A stretch of 64,000 nt of DNA, taken from contig CASFQC010000005.1 of the NCBI GenBank assembly GCA_949296415.1, forward strand, positions 1 to 64,000, written 5' to 3'. How positions within the stretch are numbered: position 1 is the first letter of the stretch; every line of letters begins with the position of its first letter. A program made the translations under genes and the position numbers. The notes under the pieces were generated by a model that had not been told where the DNA came from, did not search any database, and was given only the letters and a program-made list of their open reading frames with translations. Positions 10,652 through 19,518 of the stretch are shown piece by piece. Source of the stretch: an uncultured Bacteroides sp. (GTDB lineage Bacteria > Bacteroidota > Bacteroidia > Bacteroidales > Bacteroidaceae).

Positions 10652-11983
10652 ATGCAAACTACCTACACCAACCGCAAGATATGGCATATAGCCTACCCCA
10701 TCCTCATCAGCCTGCTGATGGAACAACTGATAGGCATGACCGACACGGCCTTCCTCGGCCGTGTCGGCGAAGTAGAACTGGGCGCGTCGGCCATAGCCGG
10801 AGTCTTTTACATGGTCATCTTCATGGTAGCCTTCGGCTTCAGCATAGGAGTGCAAATCCTTATCGCACGCCGGAACGGTGAGGGGCATTACCGTGAGATA
10901 GGACAACTTTTCTATCACGGAATATACTTCCAGACCGGACTGGCGGCCACGTTGTTCCTTCTGTCCTATCACTTCTCTCCCATCATACTCAAGCAGATAG
11001 TAGCTTCCGACCGCATATACGAGGCGGCGGTGAGCTATCTGCACTGGAGAGTGTTCGGAGCGTTCTTCTCCTTCAACGCCATTGTTTTCCGAGCGTTCTT
11101 CCTAGGTACCACACAGACCAAGACTTTGACACTCAATTCGTTGGTCATGGTACTAAGCAACGTGGTGTTCAACTATCTGCTCATCTTCGGCAATTTCGGA
11201 TTTCCCGAGCTTGGTATAGCCGGTGCGGCCATAGGCTCGTCGCTAGCCGAACTAGTGTCTCTCATATTTTTCATCATCTACACGAAAAGACGGATAGACT
11301 GTACGAAATACGGTCTGGACAAAACGCCAAAGATACAGACAACCGTATTCAGCCGCATGCTGAATGTGTCTTTCTGGACCATGATACAGAACTTCTTCTC
11401 ATTGTCCACATGGTTCCTGTTCTTCCTCTATATAGAGCATTTGGGAGAGCGTGCACTGGCCATCACCAACATTGTGCGCAGCGCCTCCGGACTGTTATTT
11501 GTGGTTGTCATGGCATTTGCTTCCACCTGCGGTTCTCTGGTCAGCAACCTCATTGGCCAAGGCCATGCCGAAAACGTGCCGGAACTTATACGCCGACATA
11601 TCCGTCTGGCCTATATTCTGGTCATCCCCCTCATGTTGCTGTTTACCTTGTGCCCCACACTGATATTAGGCATTTACACAGATATGGCCGACCTACAGCA
11701 AGCTGCGACCTGTTCTCTCTGGGTAATGTGTACTACATATATCTTCCTTGTCCCGGCCAATGTCTACTTTCAGGCAGTGTCCGGTACCGGTAACACGCGC
11801 ACCGCGCTAGCTCTGGAGCTGGGCAGCCTGCTGGTCTACACGACATACATCACGTACATCATACTGTATCTGAAGATGGACGTGGCTTTCTGCTGGACCG
11901 CTGATACAGTTTATGGCATATTCATACTCCTGTTCTGCTATCTTTACATCAGACGTGGAAAATGGATAAGCAAGATAATCTGA
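10652..11983 (+). CDS. MATE-family multidrug/metabolite exporter (DinF-like)
   Basis: 443 residues and about 12 membrane segments in two homologous halves. Recognisable MATE motifs include PILISLLMEQLIGMTDTAFL near the N-terminus and VFNYLLIFGNFGFPELGIAG around residues 170-190, the typical loop of the NorM/DinF group. It should be a cation-coupled exporter in the inner membrane; the substrate cannot be told from sequence. It starts 162 bases after yidC, beyond a long inverted repeat, and ends at a bidirectional terminator shared with the convergent DUF4890 gene. Confidence 0.9.
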   Translation: MQTTYTNRKIWHIAYPILISLLMEQLIGMTDTAFLGRVGEVELGASAIAGVFYMVIFMVAFGFSIGVQILIARRNGEGHYREIGQLFYHGIYFQTGLAATLFLLSYHFSPIILKQIVASDRIYEAAVSYLHWRVFGAFFSFNAIVFRAFFLGTTQTKTLTLNSLVMVLSNVVFNYLLIFGNFGFPELGIAGAAIGSSLAELVSLIFFIIYTKRRIDCTKYGLDKTPKIQTTVFSRMLNVSFWTMIQNFFSLSTWFLFFLYIEHLGERALAITNIVRSASGLLFVVVMAFASTCGSLVSNLIGQGHAENVPELIRRHIRLAYILVIPLMLLFTLCPTLILGIYTDMADLQQAATCSLWVMCTTYIFLVPANVYFQAVSGTGNTRTALALELGSLLVYTTYITYIILYLKMDVAFCWTADTVYGIFILLFCYLYIRRGKWISKII

Positions 11984-12001
11984 AGGTAGACGGAAAAAAA
12001 G

Positions 12002-12050
12002 AAGGTGCAACCGCATGCAAAAAAGAACGAATGCATGCGTCTGCACCTTT
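12002..12050. terminator. Bidirectional terminator hairpin
   Basis: GGTGCAACCGCATGCA (12005-12020 region) pairs with TGCATGCGTCTGCACC, about 16 base pairs with a two-base mismatch. Read on the minus strand the hairpin is followed by TTCTTTTTTT, a clear intrinsic terminator for the DUF4890 gene. On the plus strand it ends the MATE gene with a shorter T tract. Confidence 0.8.
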
Positions 12051-12147
12051 ATCACGTAAGGAACAATACCGGACGGTCCGAAAGCGGAAGAAAAATCCCT
12101 AACCAATCTCCACTTAAGACCGGTTCCGCCCTTTCCTGTCCGCAGAA

Positions 12148-12696
12148 TCATCTACGGTTTCCACGCCAGTCGTGCATCCTTTCCCAACGTTCGGCCTGTT
12201 TCTTCTTATAGGCTTCATATTGGTCTTTTGTCATAATTTTCTGCAGGCTGGCTTCATAAGCCTGAAAAGCGGCTTTCCTGTCTTCCGCAGTCTTTTCCCA
12301 TCTGTCCGCCATAGCTTTCCTTTCCTCTTCGGTGAAATGATGTCTGCCTGCACGGACGTGCCCATGATGGCAACCACAACAATCATCGTAGACTTCCCCG
12401 CAACAGCCTGCGGACGGCCTACGCCGGTGATGCCTGTGTCCATAATAACGGCCATCTCTCATGCGAGGCATGTCGCCCATCTTCTGCATGAAAATCTCAT
12501 TGGCTTCCTGAAGATCTTTTTTCTGTTTTTCATCCAGGCCATAAGTCTCGGCCATCCGTTCTGTCATACGTTCGGCCCATACCTGGGTACGTTCCTCTCT
12601 TGCAACACCGCGACGCTCATCCTGGGCTATAACGTTGCCCGTACCTGCCAAAGTGAGAGCCAGTGTCAAAAAGACTGTAATCTTAAACTTTTTCAT
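12148..12696 (-). CDS. DUF4890 (Spy/CpxP-like) periplasmic protein with a Cys/His-rich insert
   Basis: 182 residues with a signal peptide (cleavage near VIA-QDE). The mature protein is charged and helical, with motifs EERTQVWAERMTERMAETYGL and HHFTEEERKAMADRWEKTAEDRKAAF, typical of DUF4890, a family that resembles Spy/CpxP periplasmic chaperones. Between the two helical parts lies a stretch unusually rich in His and Cys (residues about 84-120, including CCGEVYDDCCGCHHGH), which could bind metal. Whether the insert is general in the family I cannot say. It is a single-gene unit, convergent with the MATE gene. Confidence 0.75.
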   Translation of the reverse strand: MKKFKITVFLTLALTLAGTGNVIAQDERRGVAREERTQVWAERMTERMAETYGLDEKQKKDLQEANEIFMQKMGDMPRMRDGRYYGHRHHRRRPSAGCCGEVYDDCCGCHHGHVRAGRHHFTEEERKAMADRWEKTAEDRKAAFQAYEASLQKIMTKDQYEAYKKKQAERWERMHDWRGNRR

Positions 12697-12871
12697 ATCA
12701 GATTCTGTTTTTCAATCAATATGTTTTTAAGACATAAAACCAGACAAAAAGTTTAATGGATATCCCGAGCTTTAACATTAAATTAGTAACTTCGCGCACG
12801 ATAAAGCTGACACTCCTTTCCTCCAAGATATATTCACATGAAGGGGAAAACGGAACTATATTAATTGTATA

Positions 12872-12937
12872 TCACGTTTTATTGCGGACTGGATTACAGT
12901 TTCCTGTGAACGGACTCACAGCTTCCTACGGACAGAC
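12872..12937 (-). repeat. Tandem 22-base repeat array (minus orientation)
   Basis: On the minus strand, units at 12916-12937 (GTCTGTCCGTAGGAAGCTGT then GA) and 12894-12915 (GTCCGTTCACAGGAAACTGT then AA) match the family consensus, and a weaker third unit (12 of 22 matches) fills 12872-12893. The array lies in the 332-base divergent gap between the DUF4890 gene and the S9 peptidase gene; I see nothing else in that gap. Confidence 0.8.
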
Positions 12938-13028
12938 AAGCACCGGAAACCGTAAGTTTTCGCTCTCAGGCATCTTTCCACACAAGGAGGAAAACCGGAT
13001 AAAATCCATCAATATATAAATTATCAGT

Positions 13029-15254
13029 ATGAAACCTACAAATTTATTGCTTATGTCTGCAATGATAGCAGCAACCTCCTGCAGTGGAGGAGCGGAAAAC
13101 AGCCTGACCGGTAATGCAAATCTTATCCAACGGTCGGACATCAGAATTGAGAACAAGCGTCTGACCCCCGAAGCTCTTTGGGCTATGGGACGCATAGGTG
13201 GTGTGACACCCTCACCGGACGGGACACAGATAGCTTATACGGTAAGCTATTACAGTGTGCCTCAAAACAAGAGCAATACGGAAATTTTCGTAATGAATGC
13301 CGACGGCACAGCAAACACACAAATCACACGCGACGTCTGGCAGGAAAGCCAACCCACGTGGATAAAGGATGGCACCAAACTGGCCTACCTCAGCAACGAG
13401 AGCGGAAGTAGCCAAGTGTGGGAAATGAATCCCGACGGTACCGGACACCGGCAGCTGACACAGTATGAGGGAGACATCGAAGGCTTCTCTTTCTCACCCG
13501 ACGGGAAAAAGCTGCTGTTCGTCGCACAGGTAAAGACCAGACAAAGCACTGCGGACAAATATCCCGACCTGCCCAAGGCAAGCGGCATTATCGTAACAGA
13601 CCTGATGTACAAGCATTGGGACGAATGGGTGACCACCGCCCCGCACCCTTTCATTGCGGACTTTGACGGAAGCTCCATCAGCAACATCAAAGACATATTG
13701 GAGGGCGAACCCTACGAATGCCCGATGAAGCCTTTCGGAGGCATAGAGCAACTGGCCTGGAGTCCGCAATCGGACAAGATAGCCTACACCTGCCGCAAGA
13801 AGACAGGGCTGGAATATGCCCTGTCTACAGACTCGGACATCTATCTGTATGACCTCGCTACAGGCCGGACGGAGAATCTGTGCAAAGAGCATACACTCAC
13901 CTGTGTTCCGGGCAGGCTGCAGCCGGACTTGGAAGGCACTCCGGGTAAAGACATCCTGGCACCGGTCAAAGAAGAGAACATGGGATACGACACCAACCCG
14001 CAGTTCTCTCCCGACGGCCGCTATATAGCCTGGCAAAGCATGGCACGCGACGGATATGAGAGCGACAAGAACCGCCTCATGGTGTTCGACCTGCAGAAAG
14101 GAGACCAGAACGGCATTTACAAATACGACGTAAGCCTCTATTTTGACACCAACGTAGACAGCTATACATGGACTCCAGCTTCAGACGGTTTCTATCTAAC
14201 TGCCACATGGCACGGAACGGAACAAATCTACCGCCTCGGCCTGAATGACTGGAGAAGCGGCAAAGCTCCTGTGAAGATGACTGACGGCCTGCACGACTAC
14301 GGAAGCATAGCCATTTCCGGCGACAGACTGATAGCCACGCGCCACTCCATGAGCCAGGCCGACGAAATCTACTCTCTTCCGTTACAGTATGACGGCGAAT
14401 ATGCCCAAGCCATGCAGCTGACCACCGAAAACAAGCACATCTACGACCAAGTGAAAATGGGAAACATCGAAAAGCGATGGATCAGAACCACCGACGGCAA
14501 GCAGATGCTCACATGGGTCATCTATCCACCACAATTCGACCCTGCCAAGAAATATCCCACTCTGCTCTATTGTGAAGGCGGGCCGCAAAGTCCGCTCAGC
14601 CAGTTCTGGAGCTACCGGTGGAACTTCCAGACAATGGCCGCACACGACTACATCATCGTAGCGCCCTGCCGTCGTGGCATGCCCGGATTCGGCACCGAAT
14701 GGAATGAGGCCATAAGCGGTGACTATGGGGGACAATGTATGAAGGACCTGCTCACAGCCATAGATGAAGTATCAAAGGAACCGTTCGTCGACCGCGACCA
14801 CATGGGGTGTGTGGGTGCCAGTTTCGGCGGATTTACCGTCTATTGGATGGCCGGACACCATAACAAACGTTTTAAAGCCTTCATTGCCCACGACGGCATA
14901 TTCAATATGGAAATGCAATATCTGGAAACGGAAGAGAAATGGTTTGCCAATTGGGATATGGGCGGAGCCTATTGGGATAAAGGCAACATGGTCGCCCAAA
15001 ATACCTTCGCTAACTCCCCCCATAAGTTTGTGGACAAATGGGATACCCCTATACTCTGCATACATGGAGAAAAAGACTACCGCATATTGGCCAACCAGGC
15101 CATGGCAGCCTTTGATGCTGCCAAAATGCGCGGCATACCCGCCGAACTGCTGATATTCCCTGACGAAAACCATTGGGTACTCAAACCTCAAAACGGCATT
15201 CTGTGGCAACGGACATTCTTTGAGTGGCTGGACAAATGGCTGAAAGAAGAGTAA
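13029..15254 (+). CDS. S9-family serine peptidase (prolyl-oligopeptidase / DPP5-like), predicted lipoprotein
   Basis: 741 residues. The N-terminus is a short lipoprotein signal with ATSC ending at Cys18. The first two thirds form a WD40/TolB-like beta-propeller (repeated SPDG motifs: TPSPDGTQIAY, FSPDGKKLLF, FSPDGRYIAW) and the last third is the alpha/beta-hydrolase domain. The catalytic triad is visible as Ser598 (GASFGG), Asp683 (GEKDYR) and His715 (ENHW). It probably clips dipeptides or acyl-amino acids from peptides in the periplasm or on the cell surface; the exact specificity (DPP5, acylaminoacyl-peptidase) is not decided by sequence alone. Its 3' end overlaps the convergent solute-binding protein gene by 67 bases. 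Confidence 0.88.
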   Translation: MKPTNLLLMSAMIAATSCSGGAENSLTGNANLIQRSDIRIENKRLTPEALWAMGRIGGVTPSPDGTQIAYTVSYYSVPQNKSNTEIFVMNADGTANTQITRDVWQESQPTWIKDGTKLAYLSNESGSSQVWEMNPDGTGHRQLTQYEGDIEGFSFSPDGKKLLFVAQVKTRQSTADKYPDLPKASGIIVTDLMYKHWDEWVTTAPHPFIADFDGSSISNIKDILEGEPYECPMKPFGGIEQLAWSPQSDKIAYTCRKKTGLEYALSTDSDIYLYDLATGRTENLCKEHTLTCVPGRLQPDLEGTPGKDILAPVKEENMGYDTNPQFSPDGRYIAWQSMARDGYESDKNRLMVFDLQKGDQNGIYKYDVSLYFDTNVDSYTWTPASDGFYLTATWHGTEQIYRLGLNDWRSGKAPVKMTDGLHDYGSIAISGDRLIATRHSMSQADEIYSLPLQYDGEYAQAMQLTTENKHIYDQVKMGNIEKRWIRTTDGKQMLTWVIYPPQFDPAKKYPTLLYCEGGPQSPLSQFWSYRWNFQTMAAHDYIIVAPCRRGMPGFGTEWNEAISGDYGGQCMKDLLTAIDEVSKEPFVDRDHMGCVGASFGGFTVYWMAGHHNKRFKAFIAHDGIFNMEMQYLETEEKWFANWDMGGAYWDKGNMVAQNTFANSPHKFVDKWDTPILCIHGEKDYRILANQAMAAFDAAKMRGIPAELLIFPDENHWVLKPQNGILWQRTFFEWLDKWLKEE

Positions 15255-16159
15255 GAAAGACACATACCTCCAATACCGACAGAAGGGTGAGCCGTCAGGA
15301 GCTCACCCTTCACTTTTGCTTCCTTTACATAATACTTCCTGTACAGTTTCCTGTATTCCTTTGTCTTCATGAATCTCAGAAGCCAGGCGTTAAGGCTGTC
15401 ACGCAATGCAGGAGATCGTCTGTTTACCCCCCACGAATAAAACTGGTTAAAGCTGATGGCTGTAGATATGTCTATCTGAGGCAGGCTGTCTGCGGCAATC
15501 CTGGCGATACTCTCATCACATACGGCATATTCAATGTCCCCGTGTGCCACCATGGCCACTAGTTGTTCCGGGCCATATAAAGCCAGTTCATTAATATAAA
15601 TGGTATCGCCTATCTCATTGCCCAGATTGCGGATACGCAGCTTTGTCGGCGAGCTTTCTTCCACATATACGGTTTTTCCGGCCAACTGCAACAAGCTTTT
15701 CACAAAGCGCGTACTGTCTTCAAGCAAATCCTTCCTACGCTGCACCAGCACCTCACGGTTCAGCATGATAGGCACTGTAAGCAGGAATGAGTCCTTCTGC
15801 TCACTGGTAGCTACAATGCCATTGGCTATCAAATCATACTGTCCGTGAAGCAGACCGTTCAAACGCCGTTCAAAGTTGGCCTCCGGCTCAATATCCAAAA
15901 CAAGTCCATGGCTTCGGGCAAAAGCATTCGCCAACTCATAATGGAAGCCCGACAGGCTATCCCCTTTGACATGGAAAGCCAGCGCATTATACTCTGTAAC
16001 AGCACGCAGATGTCCCGACTGCACGATGTCGGCATAATCGCGTACTTTCTTTACCGTCACCTCTTCCATACCTGCCTGCTTCTCCGGAAAAAAGAAGATG
16101 GCACCGCCAAGAGCCACCGCGACCAAAGCCGACAATTTGGATAAAATGATTTTCCGCAT
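15188..16159 (-). CDS. Transporter substrate-binding (SBP_bac_3) domain protein, C-terminally extended
   Basis: 323 residues. An N-terminal signal or anchor (residues 7-25) is followed by a family 3 periplasmic binding domain (LRAVTEYNALAFHVKGD, GFHYELANAFARSHGL, YDLIANGIVATSEQKDSF), like the N-terminal half of MltF. No lytic transglycosylase domain follows, so it is a binding-only protein, probably for a small polar ligand. The binding domain ends near residue 283 (LYRKYYVKEAK). The last 40 or so residues are low-complexity, contain the complement of a terminator hairpin (15283-15310), and overlap the S9 peptidase gene, so the natural end may once have been near 15310. Confidence 0.75.
   Translation of the reverse strand: MRKIILSKLSALVAVALGGAIFFFPEKQAGMEEVTVKKVRDYADIVQSGHLRAVTEYNALAFHVKGDSLSGFHYELANAFARSHGLVLDIEPEANFERRLNGLLHGQYDLIANGIVATSEQKDSFLLTVPIMLNREVLVQRRKDLLEDSTRFVKSLLQLAGKTVYVEESSPTKLRIRNLGNEIGDTIYINELALYGPEQLVAMVAHGDIEYAVCDESIARIAADSLPQIDISTAISFNQFYSWGVNRRSPALRDSLNAWLLRFMKTKEYRKLYRKYYVKEAKVKGELLTAHPSVGIGGMCLSYSSFSHLSSHSKNVRCHRMPF
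15283..15310. terminator. Terminator-like hairpin lying inside the 3' end of the binding-protein ORF
   Basis: AAGGGTGAGC (15283-15292) and GCTCACCCTT (15301-15310) form a perfect 10-base-pair stem around an 8-base loop, 29 bases after the S9 peptidase stop, followed by CACTTTTGC. It probably ends the peptidase transcript; the convergent ORF reads straight through it. Confidence 0.7.
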
Positions 16160-16281
16160 AGTTCGTTATCTGTTTTTGTAGACAGCCATTTAAAGAGTTG
16201 TCTGAAACGTCCTCCGTCCGGCCCATCGCAAGCATGACCACCTGCATGCCACACATACTCTGACATTGGCGGACAGATCTG

Positions 16282-18432
16282 CTAGTCAAAGAAGTTCCAT
16301 GACACACCGATTTTCAACAATCGGGGATTTATAGGATAATGAGGAGCAAAGAATGCATTACGGTTCCCCATTCCATCATTCACATGATACATCATGGCAA
16401 ACAAACGGGTACGCTTCAGATGCAAAGTGGCATATACGTTGACTATGGGGTAACCGCCTATTTTTATAGCGTTATCCGGATTCTGGACATTGAAGTGCTG
16501 TATAGCCGGTGTGTAAGCCGGTGCGTTATACTCGGTAAAGTAGCGCACGTCGGCTCCCAATTGTACTGTCAGCACTTTCTTGAACAGCTTACCCAATATG
16601 TAGAAATTGTGATAAAGCGAAAAGTCGGGCAAGGGCAGCACACGCTCATTGCTTGATTTCTGCCATGTCACTTCATTATCCAGATGGAATACCCCCAATT
16701 TGAAATCCTGCTTCAATGTGGCGTCTATTATCTGAACACTTCCCCCCTGCTGGGTTGGCATGGCATTCGGGCCGAAATAGGTATAATTTGTCACATTCTC
16801 TACTCCGGCTCTCAGATTGGTCTTCCATCTGTTGATATTAAGTTCACCTTCCACACGCATACGGAATTCCTTGTCAAAGTTGTTGTCCCAATAATAATGA
16901 TTGGAATGGTAATGTCGCATATAAAAGGAAGGCAGCGTATTGGTTATATGCCCCCGCGCAAAGAAATTCACCGTATCTTTTCCCAACCTGAAGTTCAAAT
17001 CGGTTGCGGCCTTCACCCGGAATTGTCCTAAAGCCTGCCCCAGCACCCCAATCTCTCCTGTCACGTTATAATGCCAGGTCTCCCCCTGACGCTTGGCCAA
17101 TTCACCTCCGACAAACACTTCCTGCTCCGTATATCTGACGGGGCGTTGGAACGCACCTGCCGTAGAATCTCCCATGAGGTCATAACGGCTGAATGTATGC
17201 GATATATAAGCGGTAAGACCAGCTTTAGCATATTTATTGAACCCTTCCAACAAGGCAATGCCAAACGTGTTCTTTATACTCAATGCCACCGTTGTGTCAT
17301 TGCTCATTCCGTTCTGATAAAACGTGTTAAGATAAGCGTCGGCCGCTTCCATACCGGAACGGAACCGGTGACTGGTACGCTCCACCTTAAATGTGTGGAT
17401 AAAGCTGGTGACGGGCACAAATTCTTTGGTCCTTACGGTATCCATAGCCACCGCCGCCGGCAACAGACTGTCTGCGGCTAAAGCCACGCTGTCGGCTTTC
17501 CCGTCCATACTTGCCAATGTCGCCCCGGACTTCTTCTGGCCGTCTTCCTTAGGCTGGAACTTCACCACCTCACGTTCAAATCCAAGGCGGTAGCGGTGAG
17601 TCAGATATACGTAAAAGTTATGGTTGCGGTTAGATGTCTCTTCCATAGCCACGGGGATATATTGCGAGCCTCCCATATCTTCCATCTCTTCGGGACGGGT
17701 AATGTAGCGGTCGTCTGTGATACCGCCATTCTCGTTCATCTTGAAAAAAAAGTTGTTGTACATGGCATGCATCTGATACTTCTTACCTATATAGCTGGCA
17801 AACAATCCGGCGTTGAAATGCGAAGCCGACTGGTTGGCATAATATCCACGTCCATACAGATAGTCAAAGTTGAATCCTACAGCAAGCCTTTTGTTTACGT
17901 TTACTGAGAAATAAGCTTTAAAACGCTCCTCACCATTCGTCTTGCTTCCTCCTTTGTAATAAGTAAGATTGGTAAACGGTATGTTGCTGTTGGTAAAACG
18001 AAGCTGGTCCGGATGGAAAAAGAAGCTGGAAAACGGTTCCACAAAATAGCCCGTTCCGGCATTCCCCATATAACGTTCACTGAATATGCGCGACAGGCGG
18101 GCGGTCCCCAGATTGGCCAGATAATTATAATGTCCGGTCATTCCCTCTACCAGGTTGGTGTTCTGGAAATTCAATATGGTTGTGTCTACAGGCACACGTT
18201 CCTGCACTCCAAGCAATTCGCTTACCCTCCACATGTAAAGCTTAGGTGGCGGAGCCTGGATGTCCACACTGTCCTCCAGATTATCCGGCTGACGGTTAGG
18301 GTCAATCTGGTTGCCATACTGGTCGCGTGCCCCCAGTCCCTGATTGTTCAGATTCATGGGTGTTTGTGCCATTACCTCTGCCGTCATGGTCAGAAGGAAC
18401 AGCAAAAAACATGTCAGCGTAGTCTTTTTCAT
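16282..18432 (-). CDS. Putative porin (Porin_10 family)
   Basis: 716 residues from the ATG at 18430-18432; an ORF start four codons upstream (18444) lies inside a promoter-like box and is less likely. A clear signal peptide (MKKTTLTCFLLFLLTMTAEV then MAQ) precedes a beta-strand-rich protein ending in WNFFD, the terminal aromatic of an outer-membrane barrel. The stretch around APPPKLYMWRVSELLG and the barrel segments match the Bacteroidetes putative-porin family. It should form an outer-membrane channel; the substrate is unknown. The next gene (binding protein) lies 122 bases downstream and may be functionally linked, but this is not shown. Confidence 0.85.
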   Translation of the reverse strand: MKKTTLTCFLLFLLTMTAEVMAQTPMNLNNQGLGARDQYGNQIDPNRQPDNLEDSVDIQAPPPKLYMWRVSELLGVQERVPVDTTILNFQNTNLVEGMTGHYNYLANLGTARLSRIFSERYMGNAGTGYFVEPFSSFFFHPDQLRFTNSNIPFTNLTYYKGGSKTNGEERFKAYFSVNVNKRLAVGFNFDYLYGRGYYANQSASHFNAGLFASYIGKKYQMHAMYNNFFFKMNENGGITDDRYITRPEEMEDMGGSQYIPVAMEETSNRNHNFYVYLTHRYRLGFEREVVKFQPKEDGQKKSGATLASMDGKADSVALAADSLLPAAVAMDTVRTKEFVPVTSFIHTFKVERTSHRFRSGMEAADAYLNTFYQNGMSNDTTVALSIKNTFGIALLEGFNKYAKAGLTAYISHTFSRYDLMGDSTAGAFQRPVRYTEQEVFVGGELAKRQGETWHYNVTGEIGVLGQALGQFRVKAATDLNFRLGKDTVNFFARGHITNTLPSFYMRHYHSNHYYWDNNFDKEFRMRVEGELNINRWKTNLRAGVENVTNYTYFGPNAMPTQQGGSVQIIDATLKQDFKLGVFHLDNEVTWQKSSNERVLPLPDFSLYHNFYILGKLFKKVLTVQLGADVRYFTEYNAPAYTPAIQHFNVQNPDNAIKIGGYPIVNVYATLHLKRTRLFAMMYHVNDGMGNRNAFFAPHYPINPRLLKIGVSWNFFD

Positions 18433-18441
18433 AATCAGGGG

Positions 18442-18449
18442 CAAAGATA
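18442..18449 (-). promoter_or_regulatory. Promoter-like -7 box very close to the porin start
   Basis: The minus strand reads TATCTTTG only 10 bases before the chosen ATG. Elsewhere in this window the box is about 30-57 bases upstream, so either the transcript has almost no leader or the match is chance. Confidence 0.4.
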
Positions 18450-18572
18450 CAATTAAAATTCCATCCGCACCTGTTTGTTACATTTTTTAGAGCCTGTTTT
18501 TACACCTTGCCACATATGCTTGTATTCGTTCCGGCAAAAAAAAGATTCCTCCGGCATAGTAAGAAGATATTT

Positions 18573-18704
18573 GCCGAACAGACCCGCCCTGTGAATCCGT
18601 ACACAGCTTTCTGTGGACAGGTCCGCAGCTTGGTGCAGACCCATTCACAGGAAGCTGTGAACCCATTCGCACCGGACGGCAGACAGATGACCCGCCAAAC
18701 GGTC
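18573..18704 (+). repeat. Tandem 22-base repeat array
   Basis: Units at 18595-18616, 18617-18638, 18639-18660 and 18661-18682 are in perfect 22-base phase, with weaker flanking units at 18573-18594 and 18683-18704. The best unit contains CCATTCACAGGAAGCTGTGA; 18595-18616 has the perfect dyad CACAG-CTTT-CTGTG. It lies upstream of the porin gene. Confidence 0.85.
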
Positions 18705-18934
18705 TTTCCCACATGAGACTGTTTGCCGCAACTCCGCTTATGGTAATCGGTATTATATAATAAGGTGTAATTCTTCCAAGCCTTTTTCATGACAAATCTG
18801 CCCATGGTACCCGACAGACAGCCGTCTGGTGCTATTTTAAAAGCACAGACATGTATGCCAAGCTTTATATATACACCATGGGAAGTTAACATAAAATAAA
18901 TATCCGCAATCGTCCTAATCAGTAAATTCTATGT

Positions 18935-19336
18935 TTGGAGACCTACGAGTTTGCCATCACGGTAGACAACTCCGGCTTGTCCGCCCACCGGGTGATTGTA
19001 CGGGAACGTGAGCCTTACCGATTTGAAGCGGCGGATTGCGAAGACTTTGTTTCGGATAACGTAGGTGAAGCGGTCACAAAGTTTTGGAACGCTCCGCGTT
19101 ACAACTTCTTCAATGTATCGCTCAAAAGCAAAGCAGGGAAATGGTCGGCACAAAACATTGCTGACCAGTACACCAATAAAGGTATATTGACGTTTACAGG
19201 CCCGACTCTCTATTCCCCTCCCGCCATTCGCAGAGGAGAGGCAGTGCGGCTTAAAGGTTCTGTAAACCTTCCCAGCCTATTTCGTTTGCTTTGTTTATGG
19301 GCATGCTGCGGAGGCCATGTGCCTTTTTACACATGA
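18935..19336 (+). CDS. Unrecognised small ORF, possibly a gene remnant
   Basis: 133 codons opening with TTG; the preceding in-frame stop is at 18923, and there is no ATG or Shine-Dalgarno sequence. Residues 1-108 look like a real soluble protein (for example AADCEDFVSDNVGEAVTKFW and NFFNVSLKSKAGKW). The last 25 residues become abruptly hydrophobic and cysteine-rich, as if the frame had been lost. I do not recognise the family. It may be the tail of a decayed gene. It sits alone between the porin (divergent) and the radical SAM gene (convergent). Confidence 0.35.
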   Translation: METYEFAITVDNSGLSAHRVIVREREPYRFEAADCEDFVSDNVGEAVTKFWNAPRYNFFNVSLKSKAGKWSAQNIADQYTNKGILTFTGPTLYSPPAIRRGEAVRLKGSVNLPSLFRLLCLWACCGGHVPFYT

Positions 19337-19518
19337 TATCTTGAATTCCCTACTTTCATGGGAACAGTCTGGAAAACCTATGTCTCATCATTAAGGAAAG
19401 ACAAACTATATGACTTGACGAGTGTATGATTAGTAATCGTACAAGATAGCGTTCATATGCATCAGGGACATGAGGTTCGTGCACCGTTTCCGTAACCGGC
19501 TTTCCGAACCGGCCCTTT

